Of a DNA stretch of 64,000 nucleotides, positions 34,490-42,926 are shown piece by piece. The stretch lies in the NCBI GenBank assembly GCA_025210345.1, contig JAOARX010000024.1, positions 1-64,000 of the forward strand, written 5' to 3'. This DNA comes from Pelagimonas sp. (lineage in GTDB: Bacteria > Pseudomonadota > Alphaproteobacteria > Rhodobacterales > Rhodobacteraceae). Position 1 is the first letter of the stretch. Each line of letters starts with the position of its first letter. Both the position numbers and the translations under genes were made by a program. The notes under the pieces were generated by a model. The model was given only the letters and a program-made list of their open reading frames with translations, ran no database searches and had not been told where the DNA came from.

Positions 34490-35266
34490 TCACCCCAACA
34501 GATCCCGCGCCCGAGCCGCGCTGGCCCGCATATTTTTTGCAAAAAGGGTCACGTCAATATCCGTCGCCAGAAAGGTCACACCCGCCTCAAGGCAGTCGCG
34601 CTGTAGTTCCGTGTCGAGCGTCAGGATCCCGGCGGCCTTACCCGCCTGTGCAATCCGCCGAATGGCGTCCAAAATGGCCGCGCGCACCTCGGGGTGATTG
34701 CTGTTTCCGGGATGCCCAAGGTCAGCGGCCAGATCCGCCGGGCCGATAAAGACCCCATCAACGCCTTGCACCGTCAAAATGTCATCCAGCGCCCCAAGCC
34801 CTTTGCGGTTTTCCACCTGCAGCAGCAGACAGATCTCTGCATCAGCCGTCTGGGTGTAATCTTCGATCCCGGAAAACCGCGACGCGCGCGCCAGCGACGC
34901 GCCAACCCCGCGCACCCCATGTGGCGGATAGGTGACGGCGGCCACCAGATCCCGGGCTTGGTCAGCGCTTTCCACCATGGGGATCAACAACGTCTGAAAA
35001 CCTGCGTCGAGATACTGCTTGATCATCCAGGTCTCGCCAGACACCGGGCGCGCAATCGGGTGGCAGCCCGAGGCCGCGATCACCTGCGCCTGGGCAAGCG
35101 TGCTGCGCAGATCGTTTGGCGCATGCTCTCCGTCGATCAAAAGCCAGTCAAATCCGGCGGTTGCGCTAATCTCGGTCACATAGGAATCGGCCAGCCCAAG
35201 CCAGCACCCCAGCTGAACCTGACCTGATTTCAAAGCGGCCTTAAAGGCATTCTTAGGCGCGGGCAT
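34490..35266 (-). CDS. HpcH/HpaI-family aldolase (4-hydroxy-2-oxoheptanedioate aldolase-like)
   Basis: Class II metal aldolase of 258 residues that cleaves or forms 2-keto-4-hydroxy acids to pyruvate and an aldehyde. LGCWLGLADSYVTEISATAGF, FDWLLIDGEHAPND, the metal-ligand region LLLQVENRKGLGALDDIL and GVFIGPADLAADLGHPGN are family hallmarks. The ATG at 35266 follows AAGGA; the longer frame to 35332 is not supported. It stands alone between the relic region and the tau operon terminator. Its natural substrate cannot be read from the sequence. Confidence 0.9.
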   Translation of the reverse strand: MPAPKNAFKAALKSGQVQLGCWLGLADSYVTEISATAGFDWLLIDGEHAPNDLRSTLAQAQVIAASGCHPIARPVSGETWMIKQYLDAGFQTLLIPMVESADQARDLVAAVTYPPHGVRGVGASLARASRFSGIEDYTQTADAEICLLLQVENRKGLGALDDILTVQGVDGVFIGPADLAADLGHPGNSNHPEVRAAILDAIRRIAQAGKAAGILTLDTELQRDCLEAGVTFLATDIDVTLFAKNMRASAARARDLLG

Positions 35267-35352
35267 GGGGGAAATCCTTGTTTTGATGTAACGTCTTGAA
35301 GCGACATCCTGATGCGACGGCAACACAGCCACGCCTATCCAAAAAACACAAG

Positions 35353-35380
35353 AAAAAGCCTGCCCCCTTCGGGACAGGGC
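35353..35380 (-). terminator. Rho-independent terminator of tauABC
   Basis: On the minus strand a GC-rich hairpin with a four-base tetraloop-like apex (GCCCTGTCC/GGGGGCAGGC around CGAA) is followed by a TTTTT run. It lies 26 bp after the tauC stop. Confidence 0.75.
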
Positions 35381-35405
35381 ATTGGCTTTTGTGGGTCGGT
35401 TGAAC

Positions 35406-36671
35406 CTAGATCCGGCCCTTCCAGGGCACCAAGGCCTTTTCAGCCAGCCGCATCAGGATATCGATACCAAATCCAATGATACCGATCAAAATGATGCCCA
35501 TGATCACGATATCGGTCAGCTGGAACTTGGAGGCGACCATGATCATCATACCCGCGCCCTTTTCAGCGGCGACCAATTCGGCGGCCACAACCGTGCCCCA
35601 ACACACCCCCATGGCAACCCGCGCACCGGTAAAGATTTCGGGCAAGGAGTTGGGCACAATCACATGTCGCATGATCTGGAACTTGCTCGCACCCAGGGAA
35701 TAGGCCGCGTGCACCTTTGAGATGGCGACACCCGACACCCCGGCCCGCGCCGCAATGGCCATGATCCAGAGCGCAGCCAGGAACAAGAGAATGATCTTGC
35801 CGACCTCTCCGATGCCCGCCCATAGGATCACCAAGGGGATCAGCGCAAGCGGTGGCACCGGCCGCATGAACTCGACAATCGGGTCAAACCAGCCGCGGAA
35901 CCAATTGGACAGGCCCATGGCATAGCCCAACGGAATACCCACCAGCGCACCAAAGAAAAAGCCAACCACGACGCGGAACAGCGAATATCCAAGGTGCTCC
36001 CACAGGGTGCTGCCGCGATAGCCGCTGCTGGCGATTTCAGCCATCCGCGACACCACTCTTTCGGGCGGGGGCAACCAGATGGGTTCCATTTGCAGGCCTT
36101 TGGCAGGCTCAAAGTTCAGCGTGCCCTTGGGGGACATGCCCACGCGGCCGAACTCGGTCTCGACGCTGCCGCCGGGGGCGATGGACTGGCCATTGACCGC
36201 GACAATCTTGTGGCCTTCCTTGCGGCCGTGGGTGTCGTTCTTGTCCACGCGGATCAGACCCGAGCGCCAGGCACCGACCGAGGCCACATCGTTCTTGGCC
36301 CAACCGTCACCGGGTTCGATCACCGGATCTTCGCTATCGGTACCCACCTTGAACACCCGAACCGTGACCGTGGCGTCATCGGATGCAACACCATCAGCTG
36401 TGGCGGTGTAGGTAAAGCTGGCGTCACCGATGAAAGGGCCCGGTGCATGCAGGAAACCCGGAACCAGCTTGGACCCGGTAAAAGCCCCCCACAAAAGGAA
36501 TATCGCCACGACCGAAATGATCGACGCCGCACGATCCGGCACCACGGCGCTTTCGTCGCCAAAGGTCACGGTCTTCAGCGACGTGAAATCGTTGACCGAC
36601 CGGTGAACGACGAATTTCACAATAAAGTAGGACGCGACAAAGATCGCTGCATAAATCAGGAATACAATCAT
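35406..36671 (-). CDS. tauC: Taurine ABC transporter permease TauC with large extracytoplasmic insertion
   Basis: 421 residues, well above the roughly 275 of E. coli TauC. The C-terminal part from WLPPPERVV (residue 199) is a normal TauC/SsuC permease with the coupling region VHAAYSLGASKFQIMRHVIVP. Before it are an added N-terminal helix (3-20), a second helix (50-66) and about 125 extra residues (72-196). The insert resembles a small beta-domain (SFTYTATADG) followed by a PDZ-like segment (GHKIVAVNGQSIAPGG). The start overlaps the tauB stop by 4 bp. The operon and divergent tpa support taurine as substrate. Confidence 0.85.
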   Translation of the reverse strand: MIVFLIYAAIFVASYFIVKFVVHRSVNDFTSLKTVTFGDESAVVPDRAASIISVVAIFLLWGAFTGSKLVPGFLHAPGPFIGDASFTYTATADGVASDDATVTVRVFKVGTDSEDPVIEPGDGWAKNDVASVGAWRSGLIRVDKNDTHGRKEGHKIVAVNGQSIAPGGSVETEFGRVGMSPKGTLNFEPAKGLQMEPIWLPPPERVVSRMAEIASSGYRGSTLWEHLGYSLFRVVVGFFFGALVGIPLGYAMGLSNWFRGWFDPIVEFMRPVPPLALIPLVILWAGIGEVGKIILLFLAALWIMAIAARAGVSGVAISKVHAAYSLGASKFQIMRHVIVPNSLPEIFTGARVAMGVCWGTVVAAELVAAEKGAGMMIMVASKFQLTDIVIMGIILIGIIGFGIDILMRLAEKALVPWKGRI

Positions 36672-37474
36672 GATGCTGCCTCCGACCGACCCATGATTTC
36701 CTCTTCCATGTCCCAGATCATCGACAGGATCTCTTCGCGGGTGGTGGCGAAATCAGGGTGTTTCTTGACCTCGCGCAGGTCCTGGCCAACGCCAAGATCC
36801 GCAAAAGGCAATCTGTATTCTTTATGTATACGCCCCGGGCGCGGCGCCATGACCAACAAGCGCTCGCCAAGCAGCAGGGCCTCTTCAACCGAGTGGGTGA
36901 TCAGAATGATCGTCTTGCCCGTCTCTTTCCAAAGCTTCAGCACAAGGGACTGCATCTTTTCGCGGGTCAAGGCATCCAACGCGCCAAGTGGCTCGTCCAT
37001 CAAGATCACATCGGGATCATTGGCCAGACACCGGGCCAGTGCAACGCGCTGCTGCATGCCACCGGAAAGCTCATAGATCGCCTTTTCATGAAAATCCTGA
37101 AGCCCTACGACCTCAAGAAGGTGATCCACATGCGCCCCCCAGTCGCTTTCGGATTTGCCCGCCATACGGGGGCCAAAACTGACGTTGTCACGCACGCTCA
37201 TCCATTCGAACAGCGCACCTTGCTGAAACACCATACCGCGTTCCGCATCCGGTCCGGTCACCTTGTGACCGTTCATGGTGATGTCGCCAGAGGTCGGCGC
37301 AAGAAAGCCTGCGACAATATTCAAAAGCGTGGTTTTACCACAGCCAGAGGGGCCGAGAACACTCATCAGCTCGCCTTCAGCCAAAGTGAGGGACACATCC
37401 TGAAGCGCCTGAACCGACGTCCCATTCGGGAGGTCAAAACGCATAGAAAGCCCTTCGATCGAAAGACCGCTCAT
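36668..37474 (-). CDS. tauB: Taurine ABC transporter ATP-binding protein TauB
   Basis: 268-residue ATPase: Walker A GPSGCGKTTL, signature LSGGMQQRVALARCLA, Walker B DVILMDEPLGALDA and H-loop LITHSVEEALLL. The start at 37474 has an AGG-containing site upstream, while the longer frame to 37558 is non-conserved. It lies between tauA and tauC on the minus strand and energises taurine uptake. Confidence 0.9.
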   Translation of the reverse strand: MSGLSIEGLSMRFDLPNGTSVQALQDVSLTLAEGELMSVLGPSGCGKTTLLNIVAGFLAPTSGDITMNGHKVTGPDAERGMVFQQGALFEWMSVRDNVSFGPRMAGKSESDWGAHVDHLLEVVGLQDFHEKAIYELSGGMQQRVALARCLANDPDVILMDEPLGALDALTREKMQSLVLKLWKETGKTIILITHSVEEALLLGERLLVMAPRPGRIHKEYRLPFADLGVGQDLREVKKHPDFATTREEILSMIWDMEEEIMGRSEAAS

Positions 37475-37581
37475 ATCCTGCCTTTCAGGTAGGGGCGCTC
37501 CTGCATGAGCTTTGCGGGCGCATCCATGCACATCGTGCATCCTCATACGCGCCCGCAAAACCGGGAGGAGCGGGATTTCAG

Positions 37582-38574
37582 TTACTTCGCGGCGCCCAGC
37601 GGGCCAGCGTTCACATTGTCGGCGTAGGAATCGCGTGCGGCATCAATGCTGCCGGCTGCGACAAATACATCCGCCACGCCTTTCATGAACTCCTGCGCGC
37701 CACCGCCAAGCCACTTGTCGCTCAGCTGATCGTCGACACCGGGGAAAACAAATGTCGACATGGTCGACATCGTGGCGTCTTCGTCCATGCCAGCGTCCTT
37801 GGCGATCACCGGCAGCATCTTGGCGTGGTTCGCTTCATCTGCCCACATGGCGTTCGCCTGAGCGGTGACTTTCAGGAAGGTCGATACCGTGTCCGAGTTT
37901 TCCGCGATCCAGCCCGAGGGGCCCGACGTCACGTCAAACACCAGGATGCCCAGTTCTTCCTTTTCCGCACCGGTCAGCAGGATGTTCCCGTATTCGGTCA
38001 TGCGGCGCAGCGAACCGCCCCAACCACAGGCCATGTCAACCGACCCCTGCGCCATGGCAGCGGCCCCATCCGGCGGCGCCATATCGACGATTTCCATCCC
38101 GCCCACATCTACGCCAAAATGCGCCATCTGCTTGAGGAAGCCATAATGCGCAGCGGTGCCCAGCGGCACGGCGACCTTTTTGCCGGCCAGTTCGCCGGCT
38201 GAGTCCTTATCAATTTCAAGGTTCGCATGCACAACGCAGTTGTCATTGTCCGCATAGCTGACGGCCACATCCAGGATCTGCAGATCCTGTCCCGCGCTTG
38301 CCGCAACCACAAAGGGGGGCACCCCCTGGCTGACCGACAGCTGCACATCGCCCGACGCCATAGCCGCGCTCATGGCGGTGCCGGTGTCAAAGCTGACCCA
38401 GTTGACTTTGCCGCCCAGGGCTTCGTCATACATGCCGGTCGCCTTGGCATATTGGAACGGCATGGGCCATTCGAGGAAATAGCCTACGGTAATGTCGTCG
38501 GCCATTGCGGCATGCGCGCCTGTCATCACGGCCAAACCGGCGACAGCGCCCATAAGTTTGGTTTTAAAGGTCAT
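37582..38574 (-). CDS. tauA: Taurine ABC transporter substrate-binding protein TauA
   Basis: Periplasmic binding protein of 330 residues with signal peptide LMGAVAGLAVMTGAHAAMA. The mature start DDITVGYFLEWPMPFQYAKA is typical of roseobacter TauA. The ATG at 38574 follows AGGGAG at a good distance; the frame extends 219 bases upstream into the promoter region without support. It is first in tauABC and divergent from tpa. Confidence 0.9.
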   Translation of the reverse strand: MTFKTKLMGAVAGLAVMTGAHAAMADDITVGYFLEWPMPFQYAKATGMYDEALGGKVNWVSFDTGTAMSAAMASGDVQLSVSQGVPPFVVAASAGQDLQILDVAVSYADNDNCVVHANLEIDKDSAGELAGKKVAVPLGTAAHYGFLKQMAHFGVDVGGMEIVDMAPPDGAAAMAQGSVDMACGWGGSLRRMTEYGNILLTGAEKEELGILVFDVTSGPSGWIAENSDTVSTFLKVTAQANAMWADEANHAKMLPVIAKDAGMDEDATMSTMSTFVFPGVDDQLSDKWLGGGAQEFMKGVADVFVAAGSIDAARDSYADNVNAGPLGAAK

Positions 38575-38939
38575 GTCGTTCTCCCTGTTGTTCAGATCGC
38601 ATCCCAGCACTCTGGCGACTGCCCTGGCGATCAGCATAGGCGGCCCCTCGTTTCGTGGGCCTACGACGATCCGAACTGAAAACCGGGTTTCGATCAATGT
38701 TTTTTCCAGTGGTTCGAACAAGAAGTTCATCAACGCGTTGGAAACCCGATAATGAGAATTACGGATAAACCTTTGTTTTTCCAACATTGTCACATCGAAA
38801 ATACAAACTCCTACCCGCCCAATCCCCCGAATTTGGCCTTATACAGCTCTTCAAATTGGCCCTAACGACCGTGCCTGAATAGGTCTCATCTGCTTACAGA
38901 ATACACAGTCAAGAATCCGTACAACAGGAGGCCCGCGCC
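38575..38939. promoter_or_regulatory. tauA-tpa divergent control region
   Basis: 365 bp with no gene, holding promoters in both directions. The half nearest tpa is A/T-richer and contains two direct repeats listed separately. No leader peptide or riboswitch is apparent. Confidence 0.6.
38830..38865 (+). promoter_or_regulatory. Candidate TauR operator: two direct repeats
   Basis: TTGGCCTTAT (from 38833) and TTGGCCCTAA (from 38856) are direct repeats about 23 bp apart, two helical turns, and lie 75-107 bp before tpa. They match 7 and 8 of 10 positions of the repeat CTGGACYTAA that I remember for the MocR-type regulator TauR of Rhodobacter capsulatus. tauR itself is not in the window. Confidence 0.5.
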
Positions 38940-40328
38940 ATGGACGGCACCTATTCACAAAATGACCTCTCGCATGTGGTTGATGCCGATAAGGCGCATG
39001 TCTGGCACCATCTGGTACAGCACAAGGGGTTTGAAACCAAAGACCCGAATATCATGGTCGAAGGCAAAGGTATGCGCGTCTGGAACCAAGAGGGCCATGA
39101 GCTGCTTGATGCGGTCTCGGGCGGGGTGTGGACCGTCAATGTGGGCTATGGCCGCGAACGGATCGCCAAGGCGGTCTATGACCAGATCTTGCGCATGAAC
39201 TATTTCGCAGGGGCCGCAGGTTCGATCCCGGGGGCCATTTTTGCCGAAAAACTGATCGCTAAGATGCCGGGGCAAAGCCGCGTTTACTATTGCAACTCGG
39301 GTTCCGAGGCCAATGAAAAAGCCTTTAAGATGGTGCGCCAGATTGCACACAAAAAGTATGGCGGAAAAAAACATAAAATCCTGTACCGTGATCGCGACTA
39401 TCACGGAACAACGATTGCTGCGCTTTCGGCGGGCGGTCAGGATGAACGGGGCGCACAATATGGCCCCTATACGCCGGGGTTTGTGCGTGTCCCGCATTGC
39501 CTTGAATACCGCGCGGGCGATCAGGGGGCGCCGGTTGAGAACTACGGAGAATGGGCCGCGGATCAGATCGAACAGGTGATCTTGCGCGAAGGCGCCGATA
39601 CCGTCGGCGCGCTCTGTCTTGAGCCGGTCACCGCCGGGGGAGGCGTGATCACACCGCCCGAAGGATATTGGCAGAAGGTACAAGAGATCTGCCGCAAATA
39701 CGATATTTTGCTGCACATCGACGAAGTGGTCTGTGGCGTCGGCCGCACCGGTAAGTGGTTTGGCTATCAGCAATATGGAATCGAACCCGATATGGTGACC
39801 ATGGCCAAGGGCGTCGCCTCGGGCTATGCGGCCATTGCCTGCCTGACCACAACCGAAGCCGTGTTTGACATGTTCAAAGACGACGCGGGCGATCCCATGA
39901 ATTACTTCCGCGATATCAGCACCTTCGGCGGATGTACCGCGGGCCCCGCCGCCGCTATCGAAAACATGGCAATCATCGAAGAAGAAGGGCTTCTTGAGAA
40001 TTGCGCAAACATGGGGGACTATATGGTCGACCAATTGAACAACCTGATGGACCGGCATGCCGCGATCGGCGATGTGCGCGGCAAGGGGCTGTTTGTGGGG
40101 GCCGAACTGGTAGCCGACCGTGACAGCCGCAGCCCGGCAGACGAAGCGCAGGTCCAGGCCGTTGTGGCCGACTGCGCGGCACAGGGTGTGATCATCGGCG
40201 CCACCAATCGCTCGGTTCCGGGTTACAATAACACATTGTGCTTCTCGCCGGCGCTGATTGCCACCAAGGATGATATCAATCAGATCATCGAGGCCGTGGA
40301 CGGAGCTTTGGGCCGCGTGTTCGGCTAA
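38940..40328 (+). CDS. tpa: Taurine-pyruvate aminotransferase
   Basis: Class III PLP aminotransferase of 462 residues that moves the amino group of taurine to pyruvate, giving sulfoacetaldehyde and alanine. NSGSEANEKAFK, DYHGTTIA, Asp261 in LLHIDEVVCGVGRTGK and the PLP Lys290 in MVTMAKGVASG are visible. The N-terminus with HVWHHLVQHKG is characteristic of Tpa. AGGAGG precedes the ATG. Divergence from tauABC supports the assignment. Xsc, which would desulfonate the product, is not in the window. Confidence 0.93.
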   Translation: MDGTYSQNDLSHVVDADKAHVWHHLVQHKGFETKDPNIMVEGKGMRVWNQEGHELLDAVSGGVWTVNVGYGRERIAKAVYDQILRMNYFAGAAGSIPGAIFAEKLIAKMPGQSRVYYCNSGSEANEKAFKMVRQIAHKKYGGKKHKILYRDRDYHGTTIAALSAGGQDERGAQYGPYTPGFVRVPHCLEYRAGDQGAPVENYGEWAADQIEQVILREGADTVGALCLEPVTAGGGVITPPEGYWQKVQEICRKYDILLHIDEVVCGVGRTGKWFGYQQYGIEPDMVTMAKGVASGYAAIACLTTTEAVFDMFKDDAGDPMNYFRDISTFGGCTAGPAAAIENMAIIEEEGLLENCANMGDYMVDQLNNLMDRHAAIGDVRGKGLFVGAELVADRDSRSPADEAQVQAVVADCAAQGVIIGATNRSVPGYNNTLCFSPALIATKDDINQIIEAVDGALGRVFG

Positions 40329-40371
40329 CGATCCCTACAATTTTGTCCCGTCCAGTGCGTCTGGGCGGGGC

Positions 40372-40417
40372 AAAGGTTTTTCGAAAAACCTTTAAAACGG
40401 ATTTCAAAAAATCCGTT
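40372..40417. repeat. Twin-palindrome element (copy B)
   Basis: The first palindrome (40372-40393) is a perfect 22-mer with arm AAAGGTTTTTC. The second (40396-40417) has arms AACGGATTT/AAATCCGTT around CAAA. It lies 43 bp after tpa in the convergent gap with the HU gene and may act as a bidirectional terminator. Layout matches copy A at 34150-34194. Confidence 0.75.
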
Positions 40418-40473
40418 GCCCACCCTGTATATAAGCTGCATATAGAAAGAATTCACGCCATCGCAGGCAAATA

Positions 40474-40497
40474 AAAAGGGCCGCCAGGCGACCCTTT
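40474..40497 (-). terminator. Rho-independent terminator of the HU gene
   Basis: On the minus strand AAAGGG and CCCTTT close a hairpin with an inner CGCC/GGCG stem, followed by TTTTTAT. It starts 24 bp after the HU stop. Confidence 0.75.
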
Positions 40498-40520
40498 CTG
40501 TCATCAAGGCTTGCGTCAAC

Positions 40521-40811
40521 TTAGCCGTTCACAGCGTCTTTCAGAGCCTTCGCAATAGTCATCTTGACCTGCTTGTCCGCTTCCTTTTTGAACTGCTCGC
40601 CGGTGGCCGGGTTGCGCACCATGCGCTCAGGGCGCTCTTTGCAATAGATCTTGCCAACACCGGGCAGGGTCACGGCGCCGCCGGCTGCCACTTCCGAAGT
40701 GATGATGTCGATGATCGAGTCAAGAGCCGCACCCGCGGTTTTCTTGTCTGCATCCATCTTCTCGGCCAGTGCCGCGACCAGCTGAGTTTTTGTCATCGGT
40801 TTTGTCGCCAT
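40521..40811 (-). CDS. HU-family DNA-binding protein
   Basis: Histone-like nucleoid protein of 96 residues. It has the N-terminal helix pair MTKTQLVAALAEKMDADKKTAGAAL, the beta arms VTLPGVGKIYCKERPERMVRNPATGE and a C-terminal helix VKMTIAKALKDAVNG. The NPATGE arm tip replaces the more usual NP-containing arm. It binds and bends DNA with little sequence preference. Monocistronic, with its own terminator. Confidence 0.92.
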   Translation of the reverse strand: MATKPMTKTQLVAALAEKMDADKKTAGAALDSIIDIITSEVAAGGAVTLPGVGKIYCKERPERMVRNPATGEQFKKEADKQVKMTIAKALKDAVNG

Positions 40812-40939
40812 TTCATGGTCTCCTTACCTGCCCAACGCTTTGGGCCTCTGTGGCGAGATAAAATCGCAACTGCGAAAGGAACGCAACAATCTGACAGGCG
40901 AAAACCCCAATAAAATAGAGGTTTTCCACCGTTTTCGCC

Positions 40940-42424
40940 TCATAAAAACGCGGTCTCCTCAAAACTGCGCAATTTCCGGCTGTGAATCCGGGCCAAAGGC
41001 ATTTCTCGCAGGTGTTCCATGGCGCGAATCCCGATCATCAAATGCCGCGCCACCTGGGTCTTGTAGAAATCTGACGCCATGCCCGGCAGCTTGAGTTCAC
41101 CATGAAGGGGTTTGTCGCTGACGCACAATAAGGTCCCATAGGGAACCCGAAAGCGAAAGCCATTTGCAGCAATCGTCGCGCTTTCCATATCCAGCGCAAT
41201 CGCCCTGGACTGCGACAAGCGTTGAACCGGGCCAGAATGCTCTCGCAACTCCCAGTTGCGATTGTCGACGGTCGCCACGGTTCCGGTGCGCATAATCCGC
41301 TTAAGATCATAACCCTCCAACTGGGTTTCCCGCGCGACCGCTGTTTCAAGCGCGATCTGCATTTCAGCCAGAGCGGGAATCGGCACCCATACCGGCAGGT
41401 CATCATCCAGGACTTTATCTTCGCGCAGATAGGCATGGGCCAGCACGAAATCCCCCAGGCTCTGAGAGTTCCGCAGCCCCGCGCAATGCCCCACCATCAG
41501 CCAGGCATGCGGACGCAGGACCGCAATGTGATCGGTTGCGGTCTTGGCATTCGACGGCCCCACCCCGATGTTGACCAAAGTGATCCCGCCGCCCCCTTCG
41601 CGTTTGAGATGATAGGTCGGCATTTGTGGCATACGCATGGGCGTTTCGATCTGGCCATCTGGCGTGGTGATCTCGGCATTTCCGGTGCTGACAAAGCTGG
41701 TATAGCCGCTGTCCGGATCGGCCAATTGTTCACGTGCAAAGGTTTCGAATTCCGAGACGTAAAACTGGTAGTTGGTGAACAACACGTGGTTCTGGAAATG
41801 CTCTGGATCCGTCGCCGTGTAATGCGCCAGCCGCGCAAGAGAATAGTCGACCCGCTGCGCCGTAAACGGGGCCAGGGGGGACGGGCGACCGCCGACGGGT
41901 TCCCAAACGCCGTTCACAATGTCATCGTTGGTGGTTTCCAGGTCCGGCACGTCAAAAACATCCCGCAAAGGAAAGGCCCCGGCGCCCTCTTGCGGCACCG
42001 TCGTATCGGGAAAATTGGCCACGGCGAAATGCACTGGCATCGGCGTATCCGATGGGCCGATCTGCACCTTGACCCCGTGATTTTTCAACAAAAGCCCGAT
42101 TTGCTGCTCAAGGTAGTTCCGAAACATACCCGGGCGGGTCACGGTGGTGGCATAGGTGCCCGGTTCTGACACATGCCCAAAGCTTAGCCGCGTGTCGGCC
42201 TTGGAATAGGTCGTGGTTGTCAGTCGGATCTCGGGGTAATAGGCGCGGATTCGCACGCCGGGATGTCCACCGGACATGGCCCCCAGAAAACGATCTCGCA
42301 GGTAATGTGCGGCATCATCGTAAAGCTGACACAGCCGCTCAACCGCAAGCCTGGCGTCGTCAAACATCTCGGGGGCCGGCGTTTCCACGCTGATGATTTC
42401 TGGCCGGTCCGCTTGATCTTGCAT
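40940..42424 (-). CDS. amn: AMP nucleosidase
   Basis: 494-residue enzyme hydrolysing AMP to adenine and ribose 5-phosphate. The N-terminal AMP-nucleosidase domain (DDAAHYLRDRFLGAMSGG, YPEIRLTTTTYSK) is followed by a PNP/UDP-phosphorylase-type domain (ITLVNIGVGPSNAKT, AWLMVGHCAGLR, ALDMESATIAANGFRFRVPYGTLLCVSDKP). The ATG at 42424 has GGAGAAAAAG upstream; the longer frame to 42478 is less likely. It is divergent from the VOC gene. Confidence 0.93.
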   Translation of the reverse strand: MQDQADRPEIISVETPAPEMFDDARLAVERLCQLYDDAAHYLRDRFLGAMSGGHPGVRIRAYYPEIRLTTTTYSKADTRLSFGHVSEPGTYATTVTRPGMFRNYLEQQIGLLLKNHGVKVQIGPSDTPMPVHFAVANFPDTTVPQEGAGAFPLRDVFDVPDLETTNDDIVNGVWEPVGGRPSPLAPFTAQRVDYSLARLAHYTATDPEHFQNHVLFTNYQFYVSEFETFAREQLADPDSGYTSFVSTGNAEITTPDGQIETPMRMPQMPTYHLKREGGGGITLVNIGVGPSNAKTATDHIAVLRPHAWLMVGHCAGLRNSQSLGDFVLAHAYLREDKVLDDDLPVWVPIPALAEMQIALETAVARETQLEGYDLKRIMRTGTVATVDNRNWELREHSGPVQRLSQSRAIALDMESATIAANGFRFRVPYGTLLCVSDKPLHGELKLPGMASDFYKTQVARHLMIGIRAMEHLREMPLARIHSRKLRSFEETAFL

Positions 42425-42503
42425 CACTTTTTCTCCACGCTTTCGGGTGAGAGTGACAGCTTGTCGCAATGGGCGCAAGCGACAGGACTGTAAAGGAGCC
42501 GCA

Positions 42504-42923
42504 ATGGATTACGAAACCATTTCCGCCGAAGCATTCGGCGCCAGCCTGCGGGGCATAGGGGTCAATCTGATCGTGCGCGATGTTCCGGCACAGGCCCGCA
42601 TGCTGCAAACGGTGTTTGAAATGCAGGCCTTTCGCATCAGCGCGGATTTCGCGATTTTGCGCTATGGGCGTGACGTGTTTCAACTGCACGCTGACGGCAC
42701 CTATCACGTCAACCCCTATCAGGCGTTTTTGCCGGAAAACCCGCCTCGCGGTGCCGGGCTTGAGCTGCGCTTGTATGACACCGATCCGGATGCCGCCACC
42801 ACCCGCGCCCAAGACGCGGGCATGCATGTTTTACAGCCCCCCACAAACAAGCCCCACGGCTTGCGTGAGGCTTATCTGATCTGTCCTGATGGCTATGCCT
42901 GGGTTCCGTCGCGCCCGCTTTAG
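42504..42923 (+). CDS. VOC/glyoxalase-fold family protein
   Basis: 139 residues with one beta-alpha-beta-beta-beta pair on each side: GIGVNLIVRDVPAQARMLQTVFEM, then GAGLELRLYDTDPDAATTRAQDAG, ending with REAYLICPDGYAWVPSRP. This is the vicinal-oxygen-chelate fold. No clear set of metal ligands can be assigned, so it may bind rather than turn over its ligand. AAAGGAG precedes the ATG at 42504. It is convergent with paaE. Confidence 0.8.
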   Translation: MDYETISAEAFGASLRGIGVNLIVRDVPAQARMLQTVFEMQAFRISADFAILRYGRDVFQLHADGTYHVNPYQAFLPENPPRGAGLELRLYDTDPDAATTRAQDAGMHVLQPPTNKPHGLREAYLICPDGYAWVPSRPL

Positions 42924-42926
42924 GCG

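Noticed and set aside
35598-36671. Reading the long TauC as a fusion of two adjacent genes
   Set aside because: The frame is continuous, the first part has a membrane helix and no own start or ribosome site before the permease core, and the tauB overlap fixes the start.
34150-40417. CRISPR or phage-type repeat interpretation of the twin palindromes
   Set aside because: Only two isolated copies with different sequence, no spacer array and no cas genes.
40325-40519. Short minus-strand frame between tpa and HU
   Set aside because: It is built from the twin-palindrome element and the HU terminator and has no protein signature.
42447-42503. Longer VOC protein starting at 42447
   Set aside because: The added residues are not family-like, and AAAGGAG directly before 42504 defines the start.
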